Shown here in pieces: positions 55,619 through 63,291 of a stretch of DNA of 64,000 nt (positions are counted from its first letter, which is position 1; each line of letters opens with the position of its first letter). This DNA comes from Pannonibacter indicus. Its GTDB lineage: Bacteria; Pseudomonadota; Alphaproteobacteria; Rhizobiales; Stappiaceae. Position numbers and translations under genes: made by a program. The stretch covers positions 62,001 to 126,000 of the forward strand of contig NZ_LIPT01000007.1 in NCBI RefSeq assembly GCF_001418225.1, given 5' to 3'. The notes below the pieces were generated by a model. It did no database searches and was not told the DNA's origin. It was given only the letters and a program-made list of their open reading frames with translations.

Positions 55619-56767
55619 ATGTCTGCTATCCGCCGTGCGCGCCATGCTGTTGGCGTGGTTTTTTTCGTCATTGGCACCATGATCGGTGTGTGGGCTTCGC
55701 GTATCCCGGATATCAAGATCATCCTTGGCGTTGACGAGAGCGGCTTCGGCATGTTGCTGCTGGTGATGGCCTCGGGCGCCTTCATTTCCCTGCCGGTAAC
55801 GGGCCGCATGGTCGATGTGTGGGGTGGCGCCCGCATGGCGAAGGTGGCTGTCGCCGTCACACTGGCCCTGTTCGCCAGTCTTGCCTTCGGCACCTCCGTT
55901 GTGGTGATTGCGCCCCTTGCGTTCCTCTTCGGATTCTCGATGGGCTGCCTCGACGTTTCGATGAATGCCTGGGGCATCGAGGTGGAACAGGCGCTGGGCC
56001 GCCCGGTCATGTCCTCCTATCACGGGCTTTACAGCCTCGGTGCAGGCGTTGGTGCCGGTGTGGGGGCGGTTGCCCTCAAGCTGGATCTGACGGTGCCGCA
56101 GCATTTTCTGGGCTGGAGCGTGCTGCTGCTGGCCGTGGTCCTGTGGGTCCACCGCACGCCATGGGTATCCGAGCGGGCGGCAAAGGGCAGTGAAAAGGCG
56201 CCCCTCTTCGCCATTCCGCGTGGCGCGCTGTTCTTTGCCGGCATCATGGCGCTGGTGGCGGCGCTGGCCGAAGGCGCCATCACCGACTGGGCCGCGCTCT
56301 ATCAGATCCAGGAACTGGGCTTTGACAGTTCGACGGCTGCGGTCGGCTTTGCCGTGTTTTCCGTGGCCATGGTGGTGATGCGCCTGTCCGGTGATCTGCT
56401 GATCGCCCGCTTCGGCCCGGTGCCGGTGGCGCGGATCAGCGGGCTTGCGGCGGTGAGTGGCGCTGCGCTTCTGGTCATGGGGGGGGCTGTCTGGGTGATC
56501 TGGACCGCATGCCTGATCATGGGTCTCGGCAATGCGGTGATCTTTCCGCTCGCCATGTCGCGCGCTGCGGCAGAGCCCGGCACCTCCAAGGGCGCGGCGC
56601 TGGCCTCCGTCGCCACGCTCGGCTATGGCGCCTTTCTCTTCGGCCCGCCCGTGCTGGGCTTCATCGGCCACGCCCTGTCGCTGCGCACATCCTTCCTTGT
56701 GGTGGCCCTGCTGGCCCTGCTGATCCCGCTTCTGGCTGGAACGCTGAAGGTCAACCGCGAGGCGTGA
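55619..56767 (+). CDS. MFS transporter (YbjJ/FucP-like)
   Basis: A 382-residue inner-membrane carrier with about 12 hydrophobic segments in two halves. The N-terminal part has the MFS loop GRMVDVWGGARMAKV near residue 62 and the segment GCLDVSMNAWGIEVEQ near residue 110, typical of YbjJ-like proteins near the fucose permease branch. The loop RLSGDLLIARFGPVPV in the second half is the repeated MFS motif. It ends 12 bases from the convergent 8-oxoguanine deaminase gene. Cargo unknown. Confidence 0.85.
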   Translation: MSAIRRARHAVGVVFFVIGTMIGVWASRIPDIKIILGVDESGFGMLLLVMASGAFISLPVTGRMVDVWGGARMAKVAVAVTLALFASLAFGTSVVVIAPLAFLFGFSMGCLDVSMNAWGIEVEQALGRPVMSSYHGLYSLGAGVGAGVGAVALKLDLTVPQHFLGWSVLLLAVVLWVHRTPWVSERAAKGSEKAPLFAIPRGALFFAGIMALVAALAEGAITDWAALYQIQELGFDSSTAAVGFAVFSVAMVVMRLSGDLLIARFGPVPVARISGLAAVSGAALLVMGGAVWVIWTACLIMGLGNAVIFPLAMSRAAAEPGTSKGAALASVATLGYGAFLFGPPVLGFIGHALSLRTSFLVVALLALLIPLLAGTLKVNREA

Positions 56768-56779
56768 CCTTCAGCGTTT

Positions 56780-58123
56780 TCAAAGGCTTTCCAGAAACCG
56801 CTTTGCCGCTTCGCCGTGCTCGTGGCGCAGGCGGGCGGTGTCGACGCCGTGGGGCTGGCCGTCCGTCACTTGCCATGCGCCGCCCACCATCACCCGGTCG
56901 GCCGCATGGGCGCCGCAGAGGATGAGGGCGGCCAGCGGATCGCCCGCGCCGGAAAAGCGCAGCTCATCCAGCGTGTAGAAGGCAAGATCCGCCATCAGCC
57001 CCACCTTGATGGCGCCGATGTCATCGCGGCCAAGGCAGCGGGCAGAGCCTTCCGTTGCCCAGCGGAACACGTCGTGATGGGTTACCGAGGCCGCATCATA
57101 GGTGAGGCGGTTGATCATCAGCGCGTGGCGCAGGCCTTCCATCAGGTTGGAGTTGTCGTTGGAGGCCGAGCCATCGACGCCAAGGCCAACGGGTGATCCG
57201 GCCGCTTCCAGCTCCTTCGTGCGGCACTGGCCGGAGGCCAGCACCATGTTGGAGGTGGGGCAATGGCACACGCCGGCGCGGGCATGGCCGAGGCGCTTCA
57301 CCTCGTCATCGGTGAAATGGATGCCATGGGCCAGCCACACCCGGTCCGTCAGCCAGCCGCAGTCCTCCAGATAATCCACAGGGCGGCAGCTGAATTTCTC
57401 GACGCAATAGCTGTTCTCGTCGTGGGTCTCGCCCAGATGGGTGTGGAGACGGCAGCCGAAACGCTCGGCGAGCGCCGCGCTTTCGCGCATCAGCTCCCGC
57501 GTCACCGAGAAGGGCGAGCAGGGCGACAGCGCCACCTGCAGCATCGAGCCCTTCGAGCGGTCGTGGAACTTTGACAGCACCCGCTCGCAGTCGGCGAGGA
57601 TCTCGTCCTGATCCTGCACCACGCTGTCCGGAGGCAGGCCGCCGTCCTTCTGGCTGAGGTTCATGGAGCCGCGTGTGATGGTCATACGCATGCCGAGGCG
57701 TGCGGCCTCTTCGGCCTGTATGTCCATCGCCGCCTCAAGGCCTGCGGGATAGACATAATGGTGGTCGGAGGCGGTGGTGCAGCCGGACATCAGGAGCTCT
57801 GTCAGCGCCAGCCGGGTGCCAAGGCGGAAGGTTTCCGGCGTCACATTGCGCGCCCAGATGGGGTAAAGCGCCTGCAGCCAGGGAAAAAGTTCCTTGTTGA
57901 TCGCCTGCGGATGGGCGCGGGTCAGCGTCTGGTAGAAATGGTGATGGGTGTTGATGAGGCCGGGAATGACCACGTGCCGTGAGGCATCAAAGGTGGCCTG
58001 AACCGGCAGCATGGGCTCGCGCCCCCGGCACACCAGTTCCACGATAATGCCGTCTTCCACGACGATGCCCCGTTCCGCCCCTTCGGCGAGGATGGCAACC
58101 GGGTCCTTGATCCACAAACGCAT
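56780..58123 (-). CDS. 8-oxoguanine deaminase (TRZ/ATZ-type amidohydrolase)
   Basis: A 447-residue metal-dependent deaminase of the amidohydrolase superfamily. Metal ligands: HxH in INTHHHFYQTLTRAHP near residue 66, His in LHTHLGETHDENSYC near residue 230, His in VWLAHGIHF, and Asp in GLGVDGSASNDNSNLMEG near residue 320. The pattern from ASDHHYVYPAGLEAAMD to this Asp is that of 8-oxoguanine deaminases, which turn 8-oxoguanine into urate. The ATG at 58123 gives the family start. Downstream of a Rid gene in the same direction. Confidence 0.82.
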   Translation of the reverse strand: MRLWIKDPVAILAEGAERGIVVEDGIIVELVCRGREPMLPVQATFDASRHVVIPGLINTHHHFYQTLTRAHPQAINKELFPWLQALYPIWARNVTPETFRLGTRLALTELLMSGCTTASDHHYVYPAGLEAAMDIQAEEAARLGMRMTITRGSMNLSQKDGGLPPDSVVQDQDEILADCERVLSKFHDRSKGSMLQVALSPCSPFSVTRELMRESAALAERFGCRLHTHLGETHDENSYCVEKFSCRPVDYLEDCGWLTDRVWLAHGIHFTDDEVKRLGHARAGVCHCPTSNMVLASGQCRTKELEAAGSPVGLGVDGSASNDNSNLMEGLRHALMINRLTYDAASVTHHDVFRWATEGSARCLGRDDIGAIKVGLMADLAFYTLDELRFSGAGDPLAALILCGAHAADRVMVGGAWQVTDGQPHGVDTARLRHEHGEAAKRFLESL

Positions 58124-58330
58124 GTCCGGTCTGGTCCTTCTGAAGCTGGACCTGCGGGCTTGGATGGCAGGCACTTGCCTGCCCGAGTTCCGCACAGGAT
58201 TTCACCGGGGAGGCATCCTGCCTGCAGGCCTTTGGTGTTACAGGCAGGCATGAATGCGCGCGCGGGTTTCTGGCACAGCTTCAAGGCTTCTGTCGAGGCT
58301 GTCACTCCAGACTGGGCTGCCGTCTCTCTG

Positions 58331-58365
58331 CCATGTTCAACAAAAATTATTTTTGTTGAACATGG
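58331..58365. repeat. 35-bp perfect palindrome
   Basis: Arms CCATGTTCAACAAAAAT and ATTTTTGTTGAACATGG (17 bp each, no mismatch) around a single T. Each arm holds TGTTCAACA, itself a small palindrome, so it may be two operator sites. It lies 15 bases past the Rid stop and about 210 bases ahead of the 8-oxoguanine deaminase gene. No T-run follows on either strand. Confidence 0.85.
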
Positions 58366-58380
58366 TGTCTCCGCCGCAGC

Positions 58381-58770
58381 TCAGTCCGCCTTTGCAGCGA
58401 TCACTTCCACTTCCACCACAAACTCCTCGCGGGTGAAGCCGCCGACGATCATCAGGGTGGAGGCCGGGGGAGGCGTGGCGGTGAATTCGTCACGGGTCTT
58501 CATGTAGCCGGCCATGTGCTCGCGCCCTGTGACGAAGGCATTGATGCGCACGATGTCGGCAAGGCTCATGCCGGCGGCTGCGAGGATTTCGCGGATGTTT
58601 CCGAAGCAAAGCCGCGTCTGCGCCTCCACGCCGGGCGGGATCACGTCATCCGGGCCGATGCCGAGCTGGCCGGAGGTGAAGAGCAGTCTGTGGCCGGCGG
58701 ACACCTCAATGCCGTGGCTGTAGCGGGCAAAGGGCGGGCGGATGGTGGCGGGTGTGACGGGATTTGACAT
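58381..58770 (-). CDS. Rid-family (YjgF/UK114) protein
   Basis: A 129-residue protein of the Rid family with the typical trimer-forming fold: SAGHRLLFTSGQLGIGPDD near residue 24, the middle GMSLADIVRINAFVTG near residue 68, and the end FVVEVEVIA. In canonical RidA, an Arg follows the PA pair near residue 105 and hydrolyses imines; here the pair is followed by Ser (PPAST), so the imine-deaminase activity of RidA is unlikely. Rid subfamilies without the Arg often assist catabolic hydrolases, which suits the deaminase gene next to it. Confidence 0.85.
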   Translation of the reverse strand: MSNPVTPATIRPPFARYSHGIEVSAGHRLLFTSGQLGIGPDDVIPPGVEAQTRLCFGNIREILAAAGMSLADIVRINAFVTGREHMAGYMKTRDEFTATPPPASTLMIVGGFTREEFVVEVEVIAAKAD

Positions 58771-58806
58771 GAGGCTTTGGGCAGTCCTGCTGGAAAGTCG
58801 GCGCAT

Positions 58807-58894
58807 TTGTGCAAGCCAGAGTGCAGCCGGTTTTGCAGTTGCGCAAGGGTTGTGCATGCTGAACCGGGTGGCAAATGCCTGCTGTTTGTGCAAG
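58807..58894. promoter_or_regulatory. cluster of four TTGYGCAWG motifs in a divergent promoter region
   Basis: TTGTGCAAG (58807), TTGCGCAAG (58839), TTGTGCATG (58850) and TTGTGCAAG (58886) occur in 88 bases of the 337-base gap between the Rid gene and the binding-protein gene. A regulator array for the divergent nucleobase genes is likely. Confidence 0.6.
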
Positions 58895-59107
58895 CTTACG
58901 CCTGTCGGGCCAGGGGCCGGCGGGGGCGGGGCTGCCTGTGCGGCAGGCGAATGACGGGAAACCGCCGCCGGGAGCGCCGGTCAAGGCGTTGAAGCGGCTG
59001 GCATGGGGTTTGCACCATCAGTTCAGCGTGATTGCCTGAACCGCTCCAAGGGCCTGAGGAGGCACAGCGGCAGAGCTTTAAAAAGCAATACGGAGGCGGA
59101 AGACAAC

Positions 59108-60112
59108 ATGCGCTTTTTGACTTCTCTTGGCGGGGCTGCGGCCCTTGGCCTCGTGCTGTCCAGTCAGGCTTTTGCTCTGGATGAGATCAAGTTTGCGACC
59201 AACTGGCTGGCTCAGGCCGAACATGGCGGCTTCTATCAGGCTGTTGCCGATGGCACCTATGAAAAATACGGCCTGAAGGTCGAGATCGTGCAGGGCGGGC
59301 CGCAGGCGGCGAACCGGGCGCTGATGCTGGCGGGCAAGGTCGAGTTCTACATGGCCGGCAACATGCTTCAGCCGCTCAATGCGCTGGCAGAGGACATTCC
59401 GGTTCTGGAAGTTGCGGCCATCTTCCAGAAGGACCCTCAGGTTCTCATTGCCCACCCGGATACCGGGCTGGAAAAATTCGATGATCTGGCGAAGCTGCCC
59501 ACCATATTCATGGGTACGGATGGCTTTGCCTCATACTTCCAGTGGATGAAGTCGGCCTATCCGGGCTTCAGGGACGAGCAGTACAAACCCTATGCCTTCA
59601 ACCCCGGCCCGTTCCTTGCCGACAAGCAGTCGGCACAGCAGGGGTATATCACGTCCGAGCCCTATGCCATCGAGACGGAAGGTGGCTTCAAGCCGAAGCT
59701 GTTCCTGCTGGCTGATGCGGGCTTTGAGACCTATTCCACCCTCATCGAGGGCCGGAAGGATTACGTCGAAGCCAACAAGGATCTGACTCAGCGTTTTGTC
59801 GATGCCACCATCGAGGGCTGGTACAATTATCTCTACGGCGACAATGCAGCCGCCAATGAGCTGATCAAGAAAGACAACCCGGAGATGACCGACGGCCAGA
59901 TCGCCTTCTCCATCGAGGCCATGAAGTCCTTCGGCCTCGTGGAATCGGGCGAGGCGCTGGAAAAGGGCATCGGCTGCATGACGGACGCCAAGCAGCAGGC
60001 CTTCTATGACAGCATGGTCAAGGCCGGTGTGGTGAAGGACGGGATCGACATCAAGTTGATCTACACCACGGAATTCGTCTGCAAGGGCGTGGGCATGAAC
60101 CTGAAGAAGTGA
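59108..60112 (+). CDS. NMT1/THI5-type ABC transporter substrate-binding protein
   Basis: A 334-residue exported protein (signal peptide to QAFA-LD near residue 19) of the NMT1/THI5-like family, which binds pyrimidines, thiamine precursors, taurine or nitrate. It opens with IKFATNWLAQAEHGGFYQAVADGTYEKYGL, a start typical of pyrimidine and riboflavin-type binders, and has a GGPQAANRALMLAGKVEF ligand loop near residue 60. GGAGG precedes the ATG at 59108. First gene of an apparent operon with its ATPase, permease and a cytosine-deaminase-like enzyme, so a nucleobase-like cargo is likely. Confidence 0.9.
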   Translation: MRFLTSLGGAAALGLVLSSQAFALDEIKFATNWLAQAEHGGFYQAVADGTYEKYGLKVEIVQGGPQAANRALMLAGKVEFYMAGNMLQPLNALAEDIPVLEVAAIFQKDPQVLIAHPDTGLEKFDDLAKLPTIFMGTDGFASYFQWMKSAYPGFRDEQYKPYAFNPGPFLADKQSAQQGYITSEPYAIETEGGFKPKLFLLADAGFETYSTLIEGRKDYVEANKDLTQRFVDATIEGWYNYLYGDNAAANELIKKDNPEMTDGQIAFSIEAMKSFGLVESGEALEKGIGCMTDAKQQAFYDSMVKAGVVKDGIDIKLIYTTEFVCKGVGMNLKK

Positions 60113-60234
60113 CAAGCTGCTCCGGCGGGCGGCATTCGCGTGCCGCCTGCTGTCAGCCGCCGCTCATGTGGTGCAGCCAATGCATCCGTGAGCCGGCGTC
60201 CTGTTGTCCGTCTGTCAGGGAGCCTGTGTCAGGC

Positions 60235-61071
60235 ATGTCCGAACTGTTTCATTCTGCCGCTTTGGCCGCAGCCGCGCCCCATGCTGCCTCTTCCCGTCCG
60301 CTGGTCCGTCTCAACCGCATTTCCAAGGTCTTTTCCAGCGGCACCGTGGCGCTGAATGACATGACGCTGGACGTGGGGCAGGGGGAGTTCATCAGTCTTC
60401 TGGGACCCTCCGGCTGCGGCAAGTCCACGGCGCTGCGCATCATTGCAGGCCTTGGCGACACGTCTTCCGGCACGCTGGAATGGCCGGCATCGGATCATGA
60501 TGCACTCGGCAAGGCGCACCCGGAAATCAGCTTCGTCTTCCAGGAACCGACGCTGATGCCCTGGGCGACCGTCTTTGCCAATGTCTGGCTGCCGCTGCGG
60601 CTCAAGGGTATTTCGAAGGAGGCCGCGCGCGAGCGGGTGAGCGAAGCGCTGGAGATGGTCGGGCTTGGCCAGTTTCACGAGGCTTTCCCGCGTGAACTCT
60701 CCGGCGGCATGAAGATGCGCGTCTCCATTGCCCGCGCGCTGGTGACGCGGCCCAAGCTGCTGCTGATGGACGAGCCTTTCGCAGCGCTTGATGAAATCAC
60801 CCGCTTCAAGCTGAACAATGATCTCCTGCGGCTGTGGGAGCGGTTCGGCTGGACGGTCATCTTCGTCACACACTCCGTCTATGAGAGTGTCTATCTGTCG
60901 AACCGCATTGTCGTCATGGCGGCCCGGCCGGGCCGGGTGGTGAGTGATCTGGCGGTGGATGCGCCCTATCCGAGGGATGAGGAGTTCCGCACGTCATCCG
61001 TCTACAACGACTACTGCCGCCAGACCTCGGCAGCCCTGCACGCGGCCATGGATGTGAGGGACCATCTATGA
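60235..61071 (+). CDS. ABC transporter ATPase (SsuB/TauB/ThiZ-like)
   Basis: A 278-residue ATPase with Walker A GPSGCGKST near residue 58, the Q loop FVFQEPTLMPW, signature LSGGMKMRV, Walker B KLLLMDEPFAALDE and the switch His in FVTHSVYES. It powers the transporter made with the NMT1/THI5 binding protein and the permease that overlaps it. The ATG at 60235 fits the family length; the frame opens to 60109 without homology. Its end overlaps the permease ATG (ATGA). Confidence 0.92.
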   Translation: MSELFHSAALAAAAPHAASSRPLVRLNRISKVFSSGTVALNDMTLDVGQGEFISLLGPSGCGKSTALRIIAGLGDTSSGTLEWPASDHDALGKAHPEISFVFQEPTLMPWATVFANVWLPLRLKGISKEAARERVSEALEMVGLGQFHEAFPRELSGGMKMRVSIARALVTRPKLLLMDEPFAALDEITRFKLNNDLLRLWERFGWTVIFVTHSVYESVYLSNRIVVMAARPGRVVSDLAVDAPYPRDEEFRTSSVYNDYCRQTSAALHAAMDVRDHL

Positions 61072-61937
61072 CAGTGGTTGAAAAAGAGACCGCGGCGCCC
61101 GTTGCATCTGCGCAGACTGCGGCGCTTTCGCCCGTCTCCGGCGGGCCGGATCTGACGGGGCGGCTGCTGCGCATTGGCATTCCGGTGCTGATGCTGGGGC
61201 TGCTGGTGCTGGCCTGGGCCTGGTATGTCAGCGCCTACAACGTGCCGCATTACATCCTGCCCAGCCCCGCCCGGGTGGCGCAGTCGCTCTACACTGACTG
61301 GGGCACCCTGTCCGGTGCGCTCTGGGTTACGGTGAAGATCACCCTCACCGCCCTGCTGCTGGCGCTGCTGGGCGGCGTGGGGCTGGCCGTGCTGATGACG
61401 CAGTCGCGCTGGATCGAGCTGGCGATCTACCCTTACGCGGTGATTCTGCAGGTGACGCCGATCGTTGCGATCGCGCCGCTCATCCTCATCTATGCGCCGA
61501 CCACGCAGACCGCGCTGCTGATCTGCGCCTTCATCGTCGCCTTTTTTCCGGTGCTGTCCAACACGACGCAGGGGCTGAAGTCGACGGATCATAATCTCCT
61601 GAACCTGTTCGAGCTTTATGGCGCGAGCCGCTGGCAGACGCTGCTTTATCTGAAGCTTCCGGCGGCCTTGCCCTACTTTCTCGCAGGCCTTCGCATTGCG
61701 GGCGGGCTGGCGCTGATTGCCGCCGTGGTGGCCGAGTTTGCCGCAGGCTCCGCCGGGGCGCAGTCCGGCCTTGCCTACCGCCTGCTGGAGAGTCAGTTCC
61801 GGCTCAACATTCCGCGGCTTTTTGCGGCCTTGATCCTCCTGTCCCTGACGGGTGTAACGATCTTCGCGGCGACCAGCCTTGTTTCGCATCTGTTGCTGCG
61901 GCGCTGGCACGAAAGCGCCATCCGCAGGGAGAACTGA
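61068..61937 (+). CDS. ABC transporter permease (SsuC/TauC/ThiX-like)
   Basis: A 289-residue inner-membrane permease with six to seven hydrophobic segments. The coupling loop ELYGASRWQTLLYLKLPAAL near residue 182 is the EAA-type contact to the ATPase, and VIAAVVAEF-like and GLAYRLLESQF segments follow. Belongs to the BPD_transp_1 branch of nitrate, taurine and pyrimidine importers. The ATG overlaps the ATPase stop by 4 bases; the next gene begins 1 base after its stop. Confidence 0.92.
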   Translation: MTVVEKETAAPVASAQTAALSPVSGGPDLTGRLLRIGIPVLMLGLLVLAWAWYVSAYNVPHYILPSPARVAQSLYTDWGTLSGALWVTVKITLTALLLALLGGVGLAVLMTQSRWIELAIYPYAVILQVTPIVAIAPLILIYAPTTQTALLICAFIVAFFPVLSNTTQGLKSTDHNLLNLFELYGASRWQTLLYLKLPAALPYFLAGLRIAGGLALIAAVVAEFAAGSAGAQSGLAYRLLESQFRLNIPRLFAALILLSLTGVTIFAATSLVSHLLLRRWHESAIRREN

Positions 61938-61938
61938 C

Positions 61939-63291
61939 ATGACCTGGCTGCTGAAGGCCCCGGTGCGCGGCACGGCCCGTTTCCAGCGCGCAAGAGTGCC
62001 CGCCTCCCTCCTGCCCGAGCATGTTGCAGGCAACGATCCTGCCGCGCTGGTGCAGGTGGATATCGAGGTGCGCGATGGCCGCATCGGGATGATCCGCCCC
62101 TCCGGCGGCCTTCCGGCGGCACCCTGCGGCGACTGCCATGATCTCGATGACGGCATGGTGCTGCCGGGCCTCATCGACATGCACACCCACCTCGACAAGG
62201 GCCACATCACCCCGCGCCGCCCCAACCCGGATGGCACCTTCATGGGGGCGCTGATGGCGGTGGGAGAGGACCGCATGGCCAACTGGACGGCGGCGGATGT
62301 GCGGGCGCGCATGGAGTTTTCACTGCGCTGCGCCTATGCGCAGGGTACGGTGCTGATCCGCACCCATCTCGACAGCCTGCCGCCGCAGGAGACGATTTCC
62401 TGGCCCGTGTTCCAGGAGGTGCGCGAGGACTGGGCGGGCCGGATCGAGCTGCAGGCGGCCTGCCTCTTCGGCATCGACCGGCTGGATGCGAATGACGGCT
62501 ATCTCACCGCCATGGCAGACCGGGTCTCCCGCGCCGGGGGCGTGCTCGGGGCGGTCACCTACATGATCCCGCGTCTCGATGAGCATCTGGACGCCATGTT
62601 CCGCGCCGCTGCCGAACGGGACCTGCCGCTCGACTTCCATGCGGATGAAACCGGCGATACGGGCGCCCGCGCCCTGCGCCACATTGCCGAAGCGGCCCTC
62701 CGCAACGGCTTCAAGGGGCAGGTGGTGGTGGGGCATTGCTGCTCCCTCGCGCTGCAGGAGCCGGACGAAATCGGCCGCACGCTGGATCTGGTGGCGCAGG
62801 CTGGGCTCGGCATCGTGTCCCTGCCCATGTGCAACATGTATCTGCAGGACCGGCAGGCCGGGCGCACGCCGCGCTGGCGCGGTGTCACGCTGCTGCATGA
62901 GATGAAGGCCCGCGGCATTCCGGTGGCCGTTGCCTCCGACAACACCCGCGATCCCTTCTATGCCTATGGCGATATGAACCTGATCGAGGTCTATACCCAG
63001 GCAACGCGCATCCTGCAGCTGGACCATCCTTTCGGCGACTGGATCAACACGGTGACCCGGACGCCGGCTCAGCTGCTGGGCCGGTCTGATCTCGGCCGTC
63101 TGAAAGAAGGCGCGCCTGCCGACATGGTGCTGCTGCGCGCCCGCAACTGGGGGGAGCTTCTGTCCCGCCCGCATGGGCTGAAGGCGGTGCTGCGCCATGG
63201 GCGGACCATCGACATGACCCTGCCGGATTATCGCGAACTCGACCCATTGATGACCAATGCCGTGACACTTGAACGGGGAGCTGCAGAATGA
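61939..63291 (+). CDS. cytosine-deaminase-like amidohydrolase
   Basis: A 450-residue hydrolase of the CodA branch of the amidohydrolase family. Metal ligands: GLIDMHTHLDKGHI near residue 82, the His of FHADETGD near residue 237, the His of VVVGHCCSLALQE near residue 267, and the Asp in VASDNTRDPFYAYGDMNLIE near residue 335; the last pattern is specific to cytosine deaminases and close relatives. Predicted to deaminate or open a nucleobase-like ring brought in by the preceding transporter. AGGGAG precedes the ATG at 61939. It overlaps the FAD-oxidase gene by 4 bases. Confidence 0.85.
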   Translation: MTWLLKAPVRGTARFQRARVPASLLPEHVAGNDPAALVQVDIEVRDGRIGMIRPSGGLPAAPCGDCHDLDDGMVLPGLIDMHTHLDKGHITPRRPNPDGTFMGALMAVGEDRMANWTAADVRARMEFSLRCAYAQGTVLIRTHLDSLPPQETISWPVFQEVREDWAGRIELQAACLFGIDRLDANDGYLTAMADRVSRAGGVLGAVTYMIPRLDEHLDAMFRAAAERDLPLDFHADETGDTGARALRHIAEAALRNGFKGQVVVGHCCSLALQEPDEIGRTLDLVAQAGLGIVSLPMCNMYLQDRQAGRTPRWRGVTLLHEMKARGIPVAVASDNTRDPFYAYGDMNLIEVYTQATRILQLDHPFGDWINTVTRTPAQLLGRSDLGRLKEGAPADMVLLRARNWGELLSRPHGLKAVLRHGRTIDMTLPDYRELDPLMTNAVTLERGAAE

